A DNA stretch of 64,000 nt, taken from contig NZ_FTMB01000014.1 of NCBI RefSeq assembly GCF_900155885.1, positions 21,243-85,242 of the forward strand, in the 5' to 3' direction. The notes beneath the pieces are model-generated. The model saw only the letters and a program-made list of their open reading frames with translations. It did not search any database and was not told the origin of the DNA. Numbering within the stretch: position 1 is the stretch's first letter; every line of letters starts with the position of its first letter. This document shows, piece by piece, positions 34,260 to 44,791 of the stretch. The position numbers and the translations under genes are program-made. The DNA comes from Rhizobium sp. RU20A. Its GTDB lineage: Bacteria > Pseudomonadota > Alphaproteobacteria > Rhizobiales > Rhizobiaceae.

Positions 34260-35891
34260 ATGCTGCCCGTCATCGATCACTACGACACGCTCATGGCTCG
34301 TTTCGAATGGGTCATTCCTCAGAGCTTCAACATCGGCGCTGCCGTTTCGGACGCCTGGGCGGCGCATGAACCGGAGCGGGTCTGCCTCGAACATTTCTCC
34401 CCGGATGGACAGCATCAACGGCTGAGCTACGGTCAGTTTGCCGACCAGTCCTCGCGCTTTGCGGCGGCGCTTGCGGCCTGTGGTGTGGTGGCCGGTGACC
34501 GGGTCGCCATCCTCTTGCCGCAGGGCTTCGAAGCCGCGATCGCCCATGTCGGGATCTACAAGCTCGGCGCCATCGCCCTGCCGCTGGCGCTGCTTTTCGG
34601 CGTCGAGGCGCTCGCCTACCGGCTGAAAGATGCGGGCGCGGTGGCGGTCGTGACGAACGGTTTCGGCGCGGAGCGCATCGCTGCCATCCGGTCGGCACTG
34701 CCGGATCTGCGTGTCCTCATATCCACGGATACCATGGACGGCGTGCCGTCCTTCGCGGCACTCGTCGCGGCACACCCGCCAATTGCAGCCATTGCCGATA
34801 CGGGGCCGGACGACCCCGCCATGATGATCTACACCTCCGGCACGACGGGGCCGCCGAAGGGTGCGCTGCATGGCCATCGCGTTCTGCTCGGCCATGTGCC
34901 AGGTTTCCAGTTCCACCATGATTTCCTGCCGCAGCCGGGCGACCGCATGTGGACGCCGGCCGACTGGGCCTGGGCGGGCGGGCTGCTGAATGCGCTGCTG
35001 CCCTCGCTGCTGCTCGGCGTTCCCGTGGTTTCGTCGCCGGCGCAGAAATTCGATCCGCACATGGCCTTCAGCATTCTGGCGGAGATGGATGTGCGCAACG
35101 CGTTCATCCCGCCGACGGCCCTGAGGTTGATGAAGGCGGTGGAGCGGCCGCGCGACCATTACGATCTCAAGCTTCGCACCATCGGTTCGGCGGGCGAGGC
35201 GCTGGGGCGCGAGACCTTCGAATGGGCGCGGGATGCTCTCGGGATCGAGGTCGCCGAATTCTACGGGCAGACGGAGTGCAATATCGTGCTGTCGTCATCG
35301 GCCGCCTGCGGCGTCATCAAGGGCGGTTCGATGGGCAAGGCGGCTCCCGGCCACCGCGTCGCCATCATCGATGACGCGGGGCGCGTGCTGCCGGCCGGGT
35401 CCATCGGGCAGGTGGCGGTGCAGCGTCCCGACCCCGTGATGTTCCTCGGCTACTGGAAGAACGAGGACGCGACGGACCGCAAGTTCATCGGCGACTGGAT
35501 GACCACAGGTGACCAGGGCGTCATGGATGCGGAGGGATATTTCACCTTCTTCGGCCGCGACGACGATGTCATTACTTCTTCCGGTTATCGGATCGGGCCG
35601 GGCGAGATCGAGGATTGCCTTGTTGGCCACCCTGCCGTGCAACTTGCCGCCGTTGTCGGCAAGCCCGACCCGGTGCGCACGGAGATCGTCAAGGCCTATG
35701 TGGTACTGGCGCCCGGCCAGACGCCGTCCGAAGCGCTGGAGCGAGAGATCCGCGACTGGGTGAAGACGCGGCTTTCCATGCACGAATATCCGCGGGAGAT
35801 TGCCTTCGTCGACGCGCTGCCGCTGACAACGTCCGGCAAGGTGATCCGCCGCCTGCTGCGTGACAAGGCGGTGGCGGAAGCGGCGGAGTAG
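34260..35891 (+). CDS. AMP-forming acyl-CoA synthetase
   Basis: A 543-aa ANL-superfamily ligase. Motifs: P-loop YTSGTTGPPKGAL, adenine site FYGQTE, MTTGDQG, hinge FGRDDDVITSSGYRIGP, and the C-terminal adenylation lysine in TTSGKVIRR. It resembles the medium-chain/propionyl group more than acetyl-CoA synthetase, and activates a carboxylic acid with ATP and CoA. The ATG at 34260 follows AAAGGGAA. It is the last gene of the plus-strand run, 72 bp after the GpsA-like gene. It may activate the acid made by the aldolase's dehydrogenase domain, but could also be independent. Confidence 0.87.
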   Translation: MLPVIDHYDTLMARFEWVIPQSFNIGAAVSDAWAAHEPERVCLEHFSPDGQHQRLSYGQFADQSSRFAAALAACGVVAGDRVAILLPQGFEAAIAHVGIYKLGAIALPLALLFGVEALAYRLKDAGAVAVVTNGFGAERIAAIRSALPDLRVLISTDTMDGVPSFAALVAAHPPIAAIADTGPDDPAMMIYTSGTTGPPKGALHGHRVLLGHVPGFQFHHDFLPQPGDRMWTPADWAWAGGLLNALLPSLLLGVPVVSSPAQKFDPHMAFSILAEMDVRNAFIPPTALRLMKAVERPRDHYDLKLRTIGSAGEALGRETFEWARDALGIEVAEFYGQTECNIVLSSSAACGVIKGGSMGKAAPGHRVAIIDDAGRVLPAGSIGQVAVQRPDPVMFLGYWKNEDATDRKFIGDWMTTGDQGVMDAEGYFTFFGRDDDVITSSGYRIGPGEIEDCLVGHPAVQLAAVVGKPDPVRTEIVKAYVVLAPGQTPSEALEREIRDWVKTRLSMHEYPREIAFVDALPLTTSGKVIRRLLRDKAVAEAAE

Positions 35892-35900
35892 GCCTCCGCT

Positions 35901-37178
35901 TCAGCGTTTCCCCGGCGAAAGAGCACGGATCTTCTCGCGCAGAAGGCGGGCAATGTTGCGGGTGTTGCGGTAAAGGTGCAGTTGCGCGGCCACCTGCCTC
36001 ACCTCGCGGTCGCGATTGTGATCGAGGCCAATGACGATGCTGGCGATCTCGTCGCGCTCCTCCCACAGACGGCTCATGACCGGATGGTCCGGCACGGCGC
36101 AGCTATCGGTGCGCCGGATGTTGGCGTCATCCAGATGCCATTCCGTCAGTTCCGCGACCAGCAGTTTGCCAGGCGAGTAGCGGGCATAGGTCTCGTCATA
36201 GGCGGTCTTCCAGGTATAGGCATCGCCGGCCATGATGAACACCACCATGGCGGCGATCGGCTTGTCGTCCAGATCGAGCGTGTGGATGCGCACGCAGTCG
36301 GCTTCGGCAAGATTGGTGATGGCCTCGCGCGTGAAGGCGGCTCGATAGCGATCCATGACGAGGGCGGAGCGCTCCTCGCCCTTCCATCCACCCGCCTCAA
36401 GCGCCAGGAAGTCCTCCATGCGCGTCCGTATTTCATCCGGCTGGCGCGCGACCGAGTAGGTCAGGCGGCCAAGCTGCTCGAGCTTGTTCCACTGGCGGCG
36501 CAACTCGCGGAAATGGGCGGGGCTGATTGCCTTGCGCAGATAGGTCTCACCGTCGAGCAGGCTTTCCAGCATGGGGCGAGACACGGTATCGGAAACGGTC
36601 AGCGGCAGGTTCCGGCCGATTGCCACGGCGCGCACAAGCTGGGCGACCTTGCCGTTCATGCGCATGTCGGGCAGCACGAGGATGCGGGGCAGGCCGGCCT
36701 TGGGGTCGCGCAGGGCTTCCAGGAGATTGTCGATGGTGATGGAGGCTTCCTCGGCATCGACCAGGGGCACACCGAGCGGGCCGAAGGGGTTTGCCCAAGC
36801 GCGGATGATCGGCGCGCCGACGGAAAAGCCGGGGCGCTCGATGGAAAAGGGCATCAGAAAGCGCAGCCGACTGCTGTCCTGCTTGTAGTCACGCAGGATC
36901 GCCAGCTTGATGACGCGGTCTTCGAGGCGCGGCATGGCAGGCGCCAGGAAATTGCCGGTGAAGAAGATGTTCGGCTCGATGGCGCGGTTCGACAGGAATT
37001 CCATTTCCTCCTGCAACTCGTAGCCGGCGGCAGCGCCATAAATGCTCAGCGACCGGCCGGGACGCCCGACCTCGATGCGGATCTCGGGTTTTGGCTCATG
37101 CTGCTGGACACGGGTGAAGCCGGCCAGATATCCACCTGTTTTTTCGGCGATGTCGGCAGTGACCTGATAGCGTTCCAT
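35901..37178 (-). CDS. GNAT-type acyltransferase, BcsL/CelD-like
   Basis: A 425-aa protein of the CelD/BcsL family, a double GNAT fold related to FemAB enzymes. The C-terminal GNAT domain (about 230-400) has FLALEAGGWKGEE, LDDKPIAAMVVFIMAGDAY and WKTAYDETYARYSPG, the acyl-CoA strand pattern. Family members are linked to cellulose and capsule synthesis, where they likely acylate a lipid-linked or surface sugar. Its ATG shares a base with the TAA of the flippase gene (TAATG), so the two are translated together. No glycosyltransferase lies beside them. Confidence 0.82.
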   Translation of the reverse strand: MERYQVTADIAEKTGGYLAGFTRVQQHEPKPEIRIEVGRPGRSLSIYGAAAGYELQEEMEFLSNRAIEPNIFFTGNFLAPAMPRLEDRVIKLAILRDYKQDSSRLRFLMPFSIERPGFSVGAPIIRAWANPFGPLGVPLVDAEEASITIDNLLEALRDPKAGLPRILVLPDMRMNGKVAQLVRAVAIGRNLPLTVSDTVSRPMLESLLDGETYLRKAISPAHFRELRRQWNKLEQLGRLTYSVARQPDEIRTRMEDFLALEAGGWKGEERSALVMDRYRAAFTREAITNLAEADCVRIHTLDLDDKPIAAMVVFIMAGDAYTWKTAYDETYARYSPGKLLVAELTEWHLDDANIRRTDSCAVPDHPVMSRLWEERDEIASIVIGLDHNRDREVRQVAAQLHLYRNTRNIARLLREKIRALSPGKR

Positions 37179-38596
37179 TATGGTGTTCCCGTCGTGGGTG
37201 GAGTTTGCGGCGCAGGCATGCGCGCGAAGGCAAAGAGTGTGAAGCCGAAAGTCCGGCGTACGGCGAGATGTAGCATGAGCGCCTCGCAGAGCATGGCGCC
37301 GGCCGTGGCGGCGGCCGTGCCCGTCAGACCGAAGGCGGGAATCAGCGTCACGTTCAGCGAAATGTTGATGGCAAGCGCGGTTGCATAGAGGAGGGCGCAG
37401 AGCCGCTGTTGTCCCGCCATGGTGAGGAAGGCTTCCGCCGGGCCAACCAGCGCCTTTGCCATCATGCCTGCAAACAGGATGAACATCAGCGCGTAGCCGT
37501 CACCGAAGGCCGGGCCGAAGAGCGAGAGCAGGAAGGGGCCGGCCAAGAGCACGAGCGTACCGATGGCAAGTGAGGGCCAGAAGGACCAGCGGGCGCTCTC
37601 GAGCGCGATTGCGGCGAGATGATCCTTGTCTTTCGCGGCCATGGCGGCCGAAAAACGCGGCGCGGACGCGGCCTTGACCGAGAACATCACGAACTGCACC
37701 AGCGCCATGGTCTTGGCGGCGGCGAAGTAGATCGCCACGCTTTGCGGATCGAGATAGAGCCCGACGACGATGACGTCGGAATTGGTCAGCAGAAAGCCGA
37801 AGCCCTCGATGAGGAAAATCGGTGCCGCGACTTTCAGCCAGGCCGAGAAATCGATGGCGAGCGGGCCACGCGGATAGTGGCGCCGGAGCTTGCGGGTCAG
37901 CAGCACATATTGACCCACGCTCGTCACGTAGGTGGCGGCAAGTGCGGCCGTCATGGCGATCTCGGCCGTGTGCGGCTCGCCGCTTGCCGCAAAGAGAACC
38001 ATGAAGGCGAGGATCAGAAGGGGGCGCACGATATAGGTGGGGCTGAGCGCTCGCAGGGCCCAGCTATGGGCGCGTGCGGTTCCTTCCATGGCATCCCCGA
38101 GGGCGATCATCGGCAGAAGAAAGATGCCGAGGGTCAGCGGCACAAGATAATAGGCTTCAATGACATCCCCGAGCAGCCAGATCACGGCAAAGCCGATGGC
38201 GGCGAGAAGCGTCGCGGCGCCCATGGCGAAGATGCGCACGGTTGCCATGATGCCGCGGATCTCGGCCATTGCGCCAGCGGCCCCGTAGCCCGGCAGGAAT
38301 CGGATGATGGTGGAGTGGAAGCCGAAGCAGGAGAGGTTGCCGAAGAGAACGGCAAGCGACCAGACGAAGACGAAGATGCCGTATTCGAATTCGCCCATGA
38401 GGCGCGCGAGGATGATCTGGGAAACGAAGGCGATGGCGGCGGAGAGCACCCGCACCGCAAAGGCGATCAGCGCCATGCGCTGGGCAAGAGCGCGCTGGTC
38501 GTTGCCGCGCAGGGCACCCATCACCTTGCGGCCCATGCCGAAGGCTTTGGACGCAAGGCCCCGCTCTAGCCTTTCCGCTGGCTCTACCGCTGACAT
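37178..38596 (-). CDS. polysaccharide flippase (Wzx/MATE-like)
   Basis: A 472-aa integral membrane protein with 12-14 predicted helices. The N-terminal MALIAFAVRVLSAAIAFVSQ and LMGEFEYGIFVFVWSL match the PST/Wzx oligosaccharide-flippase family, and helices such as PIFLIEGFGFLLTNSDVIVV continue to the C-terminus. It would move a lipid-linked repeat unit across the inner membrane. I chose the ATG at 38596; a GTG 27 bases upstream is an alternative. The stop overlaps the acyltransferase start by one base. Exopolysaccharide or lipopolysaccharide export are both possible. Confidence 0.85.
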   Translation of the reverse strand: MSAVEPAERLERGLASKAFGMGRKVMGALRGNDQRALAQRMALIAFAVRVLSAAIAFVSQIILARLMGEFEYGIFVFVWSLAVLFGNLSCFGFHSTIIRFLPGYGAAGAMAEIRGIMATVRIFAMGAATLLAAIGFAVIWLLGDVIEAYYLVPLTLGIFLLPMIALGDAMEGTARAHSWALRALSPTYIVRPLLILAFMVLFAASGEPHTAEIAMTAALAATYVTSVGQYVLLTRKLRRHYPRGPLAIDFSAWLKVAAPIFLIEGFGFLLTNSDVIVVGLYLDPQSVAIYFAAAKTMALVQFVMFSVKAASAPRFSAAMAAKDKDHLAAIALESARWSFWPSLAIGTLVLLAGPFLLSLFGPAFGDGYALMFILFAGMMAKALVGPAEAFLTMAGQQRLCALLYATALAINISLNVTLIPAFGLTGTAAATAGAMLCEALMLHLAVRRTFGFTLFAFARMPAPQTPPTTGTP

Positions 38597-38728
38597 GAAC
38601 GCAACTACCCGGACGCAGAACACACTGGCGTCACTCTTGCCCGAACAGCGTTAACAAAGGGTTCGGATCGCGTTCGCGCGTCTGTTCCGGCGGGGTCCAG
38701 ATCGCCGTTGCTGGCCGCGGCGGAAACG

Positions 38729-38757
38729 AAAAAGGCCGCCCCAGGGGCGACCTTCCA
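38729..38757 (-). terminator. rho-independent terminator of secA
   Basis: On the minus strand GAAGGTCGCCCC pairs with GGGGCGGCCTT (one G-U), then TTTTTCG. It sits about 45 bp beyond the secA stop. Confidence 0.75.
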
Positions 38758-38801
38758 AATGCGCTCCAGCACGTGGCTGAAGCGGAGCCGATGGTTTTGC
38801 C

Positions 38802-41510
38802 TCAGGCTTCCAGCGCGCCGTGGCAGTGCTTGTACTTCTTGCCGGAACCGCAGGGGCAGGGCTCGTTGCGACCGACCATGCCCCAGCTCGCTGGGTTCTG
38901 CGGATCGCGGTCGGAATCGGAGGCAACGGCCTGGAAGCCGCCGCCGAACTCGTCTTCGCCGGTGGTGGCGTCGATATGGTGGGCGGCCATTTCCGGCGGC
39001 GCGGGCTGCGGGGCTTGGGCGGCTTCCTGCACGATCTCGACGCGCATCATCTGCGCGGTCACGGCCTGGCGAAGGTTCCCCAACAGCGCGTTGAAGAGTT
39101 CGAATGCCTCGGACTTGTATTCCTGCAGCGGATCGCGCTGGGCATAGCCGCGGAAGCCGATGACGGAGCGCAGGTGGTCGAGATTGACGATGTGCTCGCG
39201 CCAGAGGTGGTCGAGCGTCTGCAGGATCACCGAACGTTCGACATAGTTCATGATCTCGGCGCCGAAGCGCTCGGCGCGATCGGCGGCAGCCTTATCGGCG
39301 GCCTCGGTGATGCGCTCGCGGATATCGGCTTCGTCGATGCCTTCTTCTGCAGCCCATTCGGCGACTGGGAGGTCGAGGTTGAGAATGCCCTGTACGTCGG
39401 TCTTGAGGCCGGCAATATCCCACTGCTCGGCATAGGCCTTTTCGGGGATGCGCTTGGCGACGATGTCCTCGATGACTTCGTGGCGCATGTCGGTGATGGT
39501 CTCGGTGACGCTTTCGGCATCCATCAACTCGATGCGCTGCTCGAAGATCACCTTGCGCTGGTCATTCAGAACGTCGTCGTACTTGAGGAGATTCTTGCGG
39601 ATGTCGAAGTTGCGGGCTTCGACCTTCTTCTGGGCGCGTTCAAGCGCCTTGTTGATCCAGGGGTGGACGATCGCCTCGCCGTCCTTGAGGCCGAGCTTCT
39701 GCAGCATGGAGTCCATGCGCTCGGAGCCGAAGATGCGCATCAGGTCGTCCTGGAGCGACAGGTAGAACTTGGAGCGGCCCGGGTCGCCCTGACGCCCGGA
39801 GCGGCCGCGCAGCTGGTTGTCGATGCGGCGGCTTTCGTGACGCTCGGTGGCGAGAACATAGAGGCCGCCGGCGGCGAGAGCCTTTTCCTTCAGCACCTTG
39901 ATGTTTTCGCGGATCGCCGCTTCCTGCGCGTCGCGCTGCGGGCCCGGCTCGACGCCGGCCAGCTCGCGCTCGATGCGCATGTCGGCATTGCCGCCGAGCT
40001 GGATGTCGGTGCCGCGGCCGGCCATGTTGGTGGCGATGGTGACGGCGCCGGGCACGCCGGCCTGGCTGACGATATAGGCTTCCTGCTCGTGGTAGCGGGC
40101 GTTGAGGACCTGGAAGTCCTTGAAGCCTTCCCGGCGCAGCATTTCAGCCAGAAGCTCGGACTTTTCGATCGAGGTGGTGCCGACGAGGATCGGCTGGCCG
40201 CGCCCGCTGGCATCCTTGATCTCGGTGATGATCGCCTTGTACTTCTCTTCCGCGGTCCGGTAGACCTCGTCGTCCTCGTCGCGGCGCTGGATCGGCAGGT
40301 TGGTCGGCACTTCGACGACGTCGAGGCCGTAGATGTTGCCGAATTCCTCGGCTTCGGTCGAGGCCGTGCCGGTCATGCCGGCCAGCTTGTCGTACATGCG
40401 GAAATAGTTCTGGAAGGTAATCGAGGCCAGCGTCTGGTTTTCCGGCTGGATCTGTACCTTTTCCTTGGCTTCGAGCGCCTGATGCTGGCCCTCGGAGTAG
40501 CGGCGGCCCGGCATCATGCGTCCCGTGAACTCGTCGATGATGACGATCTCGTCGTTGCGGACGATGTAGTCCTTGTCGCGCTGGAATAGCTTGTGGGCCT
40601 TCAGTGCGTTGTTGACGTGGTGGACGATGGCGACGTTTTCGACGTCATAAAGGCTCTCGCCTTTCAGCAACCCGGCCTGGCGCAGCAGTCCTTCGAGCTT
40701 CTCGGTGCCCTCCTCGGAGAAGTTTGCCGAGCGCTGCTTTTCATCGATCTCGTAGTCTTCCGCCGAAAGCATCGGGATGAAGGCGTCGATGGTGTTGTAG
40801 AGTTCGGAGCGGTCGTCCAGCGGGCCGGAGATGATCAGCGGCGTGCGGGCTTCGTCGACGAGGATCGAATCCACTTCGTCGACGATGGCGAAGAAGTGGT
40901 CGCGCTGCACCATCTGGCGGCGGTCATACTTCATGTTGTCGCGCAGATAGTCGAAGCCGAGTTCGTTGTTCGTCGCATAGGTGATGTCGGCGGCATAGGC
41001 GGCGCGGCGCTCGTCGTCCGACAGGCCGTGCACGATAATGCCCGTGGACAAACCGAGGAAGCCGTAGAGCTTGCTCATGATCGTCGCGTCGCGGCTTGCG
41101 AGGTAGTCGTTGACGGTCACGACATGCACGCCCTTGCCGGCGAGCGCATTCAGATAGACGGGGAGCGTCGCCACCAGCGTCTTGCCTTCACCGGTCTTCA
41201 TTTCAGCGATCGAGCGCTCGTGCAGGATCATGCCGCCCATCAGCTGCACGTCGAAGGGGCGCATGCCGAGGGTGCGGCGCGCCGCCTCGCGGGCGACGGC
41301 GAAGGCGGGGATCAGGATGTCGTCCAGCGTCTTGCCGGCGGCCAGTTCCGCCTTGAACTGGGCCGTCTTGCCCTGGAGTTCGGCGTCGGAAAGCGCCTTC
41401 ATCTCCGCTTCGAGCTTGCCGATCGCTTCCACGCGCGGACGGTAGTTGCGGATGCGGCGATCGTTGGACGAACCGAAGAGCTTGCGGGCAATGCCGCCGA
41501 GGCTGACCAT
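38802..41510 (-). CDS. secA: preprotein translocase subunit SecA
   Basis: A 902-aa ATPase motor that drives proteins through SecYEG. Motifs: Walker [18 protein letters not shown]-like [16 protein letters not shown], the preprotein cross-linking domain, the second nucleotide domain with [13 protein letters not shown], and the C-terminal zinc-binding [14 protein letters not shown] that contacts SecB and lipids. ATG at 41510 behind AAAGGA; a TTG just before it is not needed. Length is usual for alphaproteobacteria. Divergent from a secreted parvulin isomerase, a conserved neighbour in rhizobia. Confidence 0.97.
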   Translation of the reverse strand: MVSLGGIARKLFGSSNDRRIRNYRPRVEAIGKLEAEMKALSDAELQGKTAQFKAELAAGKTLDDILIPAFAVAREAARRTLGMRPFDVQLMGGMILHERSIAEMKTGEGKTLVATLPVYLNALAGKGVHVVTVNDYLASRDATIMSKLYGFLGLSTGIIVHGLSDDERRAAYAADITYATNNELGFDYLRDNMKYDRRQMVQRDHFFAIVDEVDSILVDEARTPLIISGPLDDRSELYNTIDAFIPMLSAEDYEIDEKQRSANFSEEGTEKLEGLLRQAGLLKGESLYDVENVAIVHHVNNALKAHKLFQRDKDYIVRNDEIVIIDEFTGRMMPGRRYSEGQHQALEAKEKVQIQPENQTLASITFQNYFRMYDKLAGMTGTASTEAEEFGNIYGLDVVEVPTNLPIQRRDEDDEVYRTAEEKYKAIITEIKDASGRGQPILVGTTSIEKSELLAEMLRREGFKDFQVLNARYHEQEAYIVSQAGVPGAVTIATNMAGRGTDIQLGGNADMRIERELAGVEPGPQRDAQEAAIRENIKVLKEKALAAGGLYVLATERHESRRIDNQLRGRSGRQGDPGRSKFYLSLQDDLMRIFGSERMDSMLQKLGLKDGEAIVHPWINKALERAQKKVEARNFDIRKNLLKYDDVLNDQRKVIFEQRIELMDAESVTETITDMRHEVIEDIVAKRIPEKAYAEQWDIAGLKTDVQGILNLDLPVAEWAAEEGIDEADIRERITEAADKAAADRAERFGAEIMNYVERSVILQTLDHLWREHIVNLDHLRSVIGFRGYAQRDPLQEYKSEAFELFNALLGNLRQAVTAQMMRVEIVQEAAQAPQPAPPEMAAHHIDATTGEDEFGGGFQAVASDSDRDPQNPASWGMVGRNEPCPCGSGKKYKHCHGALEA

Positions 41511-41756
41511 CAAATGGTCCTTTCTTTCTCATCTGCCGGGTGTCGGCCCGCGGCATTTGAAAACCGATGTCGGGCCCGTTCCCGCCCGGAAACTTTTGTG
41601 GACGCGAGGTTGCGTGACAGATAAGAGGGGGTCCGGGTTATGTCAACGGCAGTCCGGGGCGCCAGAGGCTATGAAACGGCCACATTCCGGTGCTTTGCGA
41701 GCTGTCACGAGCGGTCCATCGCGGCCCCGTCAACCGAGTTGAAAGGTCATTTTCAG

Positions 41757-42638
41757 ATGTTCAGACAGAGGATGCTTGCCACGGCCGCTTTCGTTGCGGT
41801 GCTGACGCTTGGCGGCGCAGCCATGGCGCAGGATGCTGCCGATCCGGTCGTCGCCAAGGTCGGCGAGCAGGAAGTCAAGCAGTCGGAGCTCAACCTTGCG
41901 ATCGGCAGTCTCGATCCGCAGCTGCAGCAGCTTCCCGATGACCAGAAGCGCATTGCCGCGCTGTCGGGCATCATCGATGTGAAGCTTCTGGCCAAGGACG
42001 CCAAGGCCGAAGGTCTTGAAAACGACCCGGCCTACAAGCAGCGCCTCGACTACATCATCGATCGCGAGCTGCACAACGCCTACTTCAAGAAGCACGTCGT
42101 TGACGCCGTAACGCCGGAAGAGGTCAAGGCCCGCTACGAGAAGGAAATCGCGGCATTCCCGGCCGAGGAAGAAGTGAAGGCCCGCCATATCCTCGTGAAG
42201 ACCGAGGACGAGGCCAAGGCCGTGATCGCCGAACTCGAGGCCGGCAAGAAGTTCGAAGATCTTGCCAAGGAAAAGTCCACCGACCCGAACAAGGCCGATG
42301 GCGGCGATCTGGGCTATTTCACCAAGGGCCGCATGGTCAAGGAATTCGAGGACGCGGCCTTCGCGCTCGACAAGGGCGCCTACACCAAAACGCCGGTGAA
42401 GACGCAGTTCGGCTATCATGTCATTCTGGTCGAGGACAAGCGCACCAAGGCGCCGCCGCCGCTTGAGCAGGTCGAGCAGCAGGTTCGCCAGTTGGTCATG
42501 CGCGACAAGTACATGGCGCTGCTCGAAAAGGCCCGCACCGAGACGACGGTCGATATTGCCGACCCGGCGCTGAAGAAGGCCTATGACGACGCCAACAAGC
42601 CTGCTGCAGCCGAAGACGCTGCCAAGCCGGCAAACTGA
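41757..42638 (+). CDS. periplasmic parvulin-type peptidyl-prolyl isomerase
   Basis: A 293-aa folding factor of the PrsA/SurA/PpiD class. A Sec signal peptide with likely cleavage after AMA (residue 24) is followed by a chaperone region (about 30-140) and one rotamase domain (about 142-235) with [21 protein letters not shown] and [10 protein letters not shown]. The C-terminus is helical and ends in an Ala/Pro/Lys tail. It isomerises prolyl bonds of exported proteins. The ATG at 41757 begins the signal peptide, with GAAAGG upstream; longer frames lack one. Confidence 0.92.
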   Translation: MFRQRMLATAAFVAVLTLGGAAMAQDAADPVVAKVGEQEVKQSELNLAIGSLDPQLQQLPDDQKRIAALSGIIDVKLLAKDAKAEGLENDPAYKQRLDYIIDRELHNAYFKKHVVDAVTPEEVKARYEKEIAAFPAEEEVKARHILVKTEDEAKAVIAELEAGKKFEDLAKEKSTDPNKADGGDLGYFTKGRMVKEFEDAAFALDKGAYTKTPVKTQFGYHVILVEDKRTKAPPPLEQVEQQVRQLVMRDKYMALLEKARTETTVDIADPALKKAYDDANKPAAAEDAAKPAN

Positions 42639-42692
42639 TACCGACGATTTGCAGGCCGTCGCAGGACGGCAACAAATCGATGCGAAACTCAT

Positions 42693-42726
42693 CCGTCCCG
42701 GCGTTCTGCGTCGGGACGTTTCATTC
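42693..42726 (+). terminator. possible terminator after the parvulin gene
   Basis: CGTCCCG and CGGGACG arms enclose an 11-base loop and are followed by a weak T-rich TTTCATTC. It could end the isomerase transcript before argJ. Confidence 0.45.
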
Positions 42727-42759
42727 ATCCGAACACCCACGCTGATGACCGGATCCGCC

Positions 42760-44001
42760 ATGACCCATCCCGTTTCGCCGCTCGCCCCGAAGACCCACGC
42801 CGAGATGCCGCCGCTGCGTGGTGTGCGCATGGCGACTGCCGCCGCCGGCATCAAGTACAAGGGCCGAACCGACGTTCTCATGATGGTGTTCGACAAGCCG
42901 GCGGCCGTGGCCGGAGTCTTCACCCGCTCCAAGTGCCCGTCCGCTCCGGTGGATTTCTGCCGCCAGAACCTTTCGGCCGGTGTCGCCCGTGCTGTTGTCG
43001 TCAATTCCGGCAATGCCAATGCCTTTACGGGCAGCAAGGGTCGCGCCTCCACGCAGATGACGGCGGAAGCGGCCGCCGAGGCCATCGGTTGCTCGACGCG
43101 CGAGGTCTTCCTCGCTTCGACGGGCGTCATCGGCGAGCCGCTCGATGCCACCAAGTTCTCCGGCGTGCTCGGCGACCTCGCGACCTCCGCGACAGAGGAT
43201 TTCTGGCTCGAAGCCGCCAAGGCCATCATGACCACGGACACCTATCCGAAGGTCGCCACCGCTACCGCCGATATCGGCGGGGTGCCGGTGCGCATCAACG
43301 GCATCGCCAAGGGCGCCGGCATGATCGCGCCCGACATGGCAACCATGCTCTCCTTCGTCGTCACCGACGCCGACATCGCACCGAGCGCACTGCAGGCACT
43401 GCTGTCTGCCGGCGTCGAGCCGAGCTTCAATTCGGTGACCGTCGACAGCGACACGTCGACCTCCGATACGCTGCTTCTCTTTGCAACGGGTGCGGCGAGC
43501 GCCGACGGGCAGGTGCGCATCGAGGATGGCGGCGATCCGCGGCTCGACAGCTTCCGCAGCGCGCTCAACGCGGTCCTGAAAGACCTGGCGCTCCAGGTGG
43601 TTCGCGATGGCGAAGGCGCGCGAAAGATGGTGGAAGTGACGGTCGAGGGGGCCGAAAACGATGCGGCCGCCAAGCGCATCGCGCTGTCGATCGCCAATTC
43701 CCCGCTCGTCAAGACGGCCGTTGCCGGCGAGGACGCAAACTGGGGCCGCGTCGTCATGGCCGTCGGTAAAGCGGGCGAACATGCGGACCGCGACCGCCTG
43801 TCGATCTGGTTCGGCGATGTGCGTGTCGCCTTCGAAGGCCAGCGCGATCCTTCCTATGACGAGGCGGCCACGACGGCCGTCATGGAGAAGGAGGACATTC
43901 CGATCCGCGTCGATCTCGGCATCGGCCTTGGCCGCGCGACGGTCTATACCTGCGACCTGACAAAGGCCTATGTCGAAATCAACGGCGACTACCGGAGCTG
44001 A
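42760..44001 (+). CDS. argJ: bifunctional glutamate N-acetyltransferase / N-acetylglutamate synthase ArgJ
   Basis: A 413-aa arginine biosynthesis enzyme that transfers acetyl from N-acetylornithine to glutamate and can also use acetyl-CoA. It is an Ntn-hydrolase that self-cleaves before the Thr in PDMATMLSF, giving alpha and beta chains. Other signatures: GGVFTRS-like [24 protein letters not shown] and [17 protein letters not shown]. The ATG at 42760 matches the usual family start (SPLAPK follows closely); another ATG 15 bases upstream is possible. It begins a run with a GNAT gene and mutT. Confidence 0.95.
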   Translation: MTHPVSPLAPKTHAEMPPLRGVRMATAAAGIKYKGRTDVLMMVFDKPAAVAGVFTRSKCPSAPVDFCRQNLSAGVARAVVVNSGNANAFTGSKGRASTQMTAEAAAEAIGCSTREVFLASTGVIGEPLDATKFSGVLGDLATSATEDFWLEAAKAIMTTDTYPKVATATADIGGVPVRINGIAKGAGMIAPDMATMLSFVVTDADIAPSALQALLSAGVEPSFNSVTVDSDTSTSDTLLLFATGAASADGQVRIEDGGDPRLDSFRSALNAVLKDLALQVVRDGEGARKMVEVTVEGAENDAAAKRIALSIANSPLVKTAVAGEDANWGRVVMAVGKAGEHADRDRLSIWFGDVRVAFEGQRDPSYDEAATTAVMEKEDIPIRVDLGIGLGRATVYTCDLTKAYVEINGDYRS

Positions 44002-44005
44002 CGGG

Positions 44006-44791
44006 ATGGCGCCGGGTGCGGAGCGGGGCAGGGTTGATCTGCCCATGGTACGGCGTCTGGAAGCGGTGGGCTTCCGCTCCTGGCCGGCCGCTTCTGTCCA
44101 TTACGACGGAAGCTGGCTGGTTCGCCTGACCGCCGGGCATGGCTCGAAACGTCTGAACTCGGTCAATCCGCTCGATCCCTCCGACCATCGCGATCTTGCC
44201 GCACGGCTTTCGCGGGCCAGCACGCGCTTTGCCGAATATGGCCGTCCGCTAACGGTGCGGCAGACGCCGCTCTGCTCGCCGCAGCTTTCCGCCTATCTCG
44301 ATGGCGAGGGCTGGACGCGCCTCGACGAGAGCATCGTCATGGCCATGGACCTGCCGGCCGCCACCCATCCGGGCCAGGTGGAGCATTTGCCGGTCAAGGA
44401 TCTCGCCCGCTTCGTCGATGCGCGGCTGGCGATCTGCAACGAGGATGCCCGCAGCAAGGCTGGCCTCAGCGAAGTCATCAATGCCATCCGGTCCGAGACC
44501 GGACTGTTTCTCTTTGAGGAACCGGACGGCACCCCGTCGGCGGTTGCGCTTGCGGTTCAGGACAATGACCTGTGCGGCCTGCACCAGATTGCGGTTGCGC
44601 CGGCCCATCGACGGCAGGGGCTTGGTCGCAACATTCTCGCTGCCGCGTTGCGCTGGGCAGCGCTCAAGGGCGCGCAGAAGGCGTGGCTGGCCGTTGAGGC
44701 CGACAATGCGCCGGCTCTGGCCCTTTATCGGGACTTCGGATTTGCCGAGGTCTATCGCTATGTCTATCGCCGCCCCGGAGATGCCGCATGA
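44006..44791 (+). CDS. GNAT-family N-acetyltransferase
   Basis: A 261-aa protein. The C-terminal half (about 125-255) is a GNAT domain with HQIAVAPAHRRQGLGRNIL (acetyl-CoA pyrophosphate loop) and ALALYRDFGF. The N-terminal half has the TAGHGSKRLNSVNPLDPSD pattern seen in a family of rhizobial acetyltransferases encoded next to argJ. The substrate is unknown. It starts 4 bp after argJ and overlaps mutT by 4 bp (ATGA), so the three genes form an operon. Confidence 0.88.
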   Translation: MAPGAERGRVDLPMVRRLEAVGFRSWPAASVHYDGSWLVRLTAGHGSKRLNSVNPLDPSDHRDLAARLSRASTRFAEYGRPLTVRQTPLCSPQLSAYLDGEGWTRLDESIVMAMDLPAATHPGQVEHLPVKDLARFVDARLAICNEDARSKAGLSEVINAIRSETGLFLFEEPDGTPSAVALAVQDNDLCGLHQIAVAPAHRRQGLGRNILAAALRWAALKGAQKAWLAVEADNAPALALYRDFGFAEVYRYVYRRPGDAA

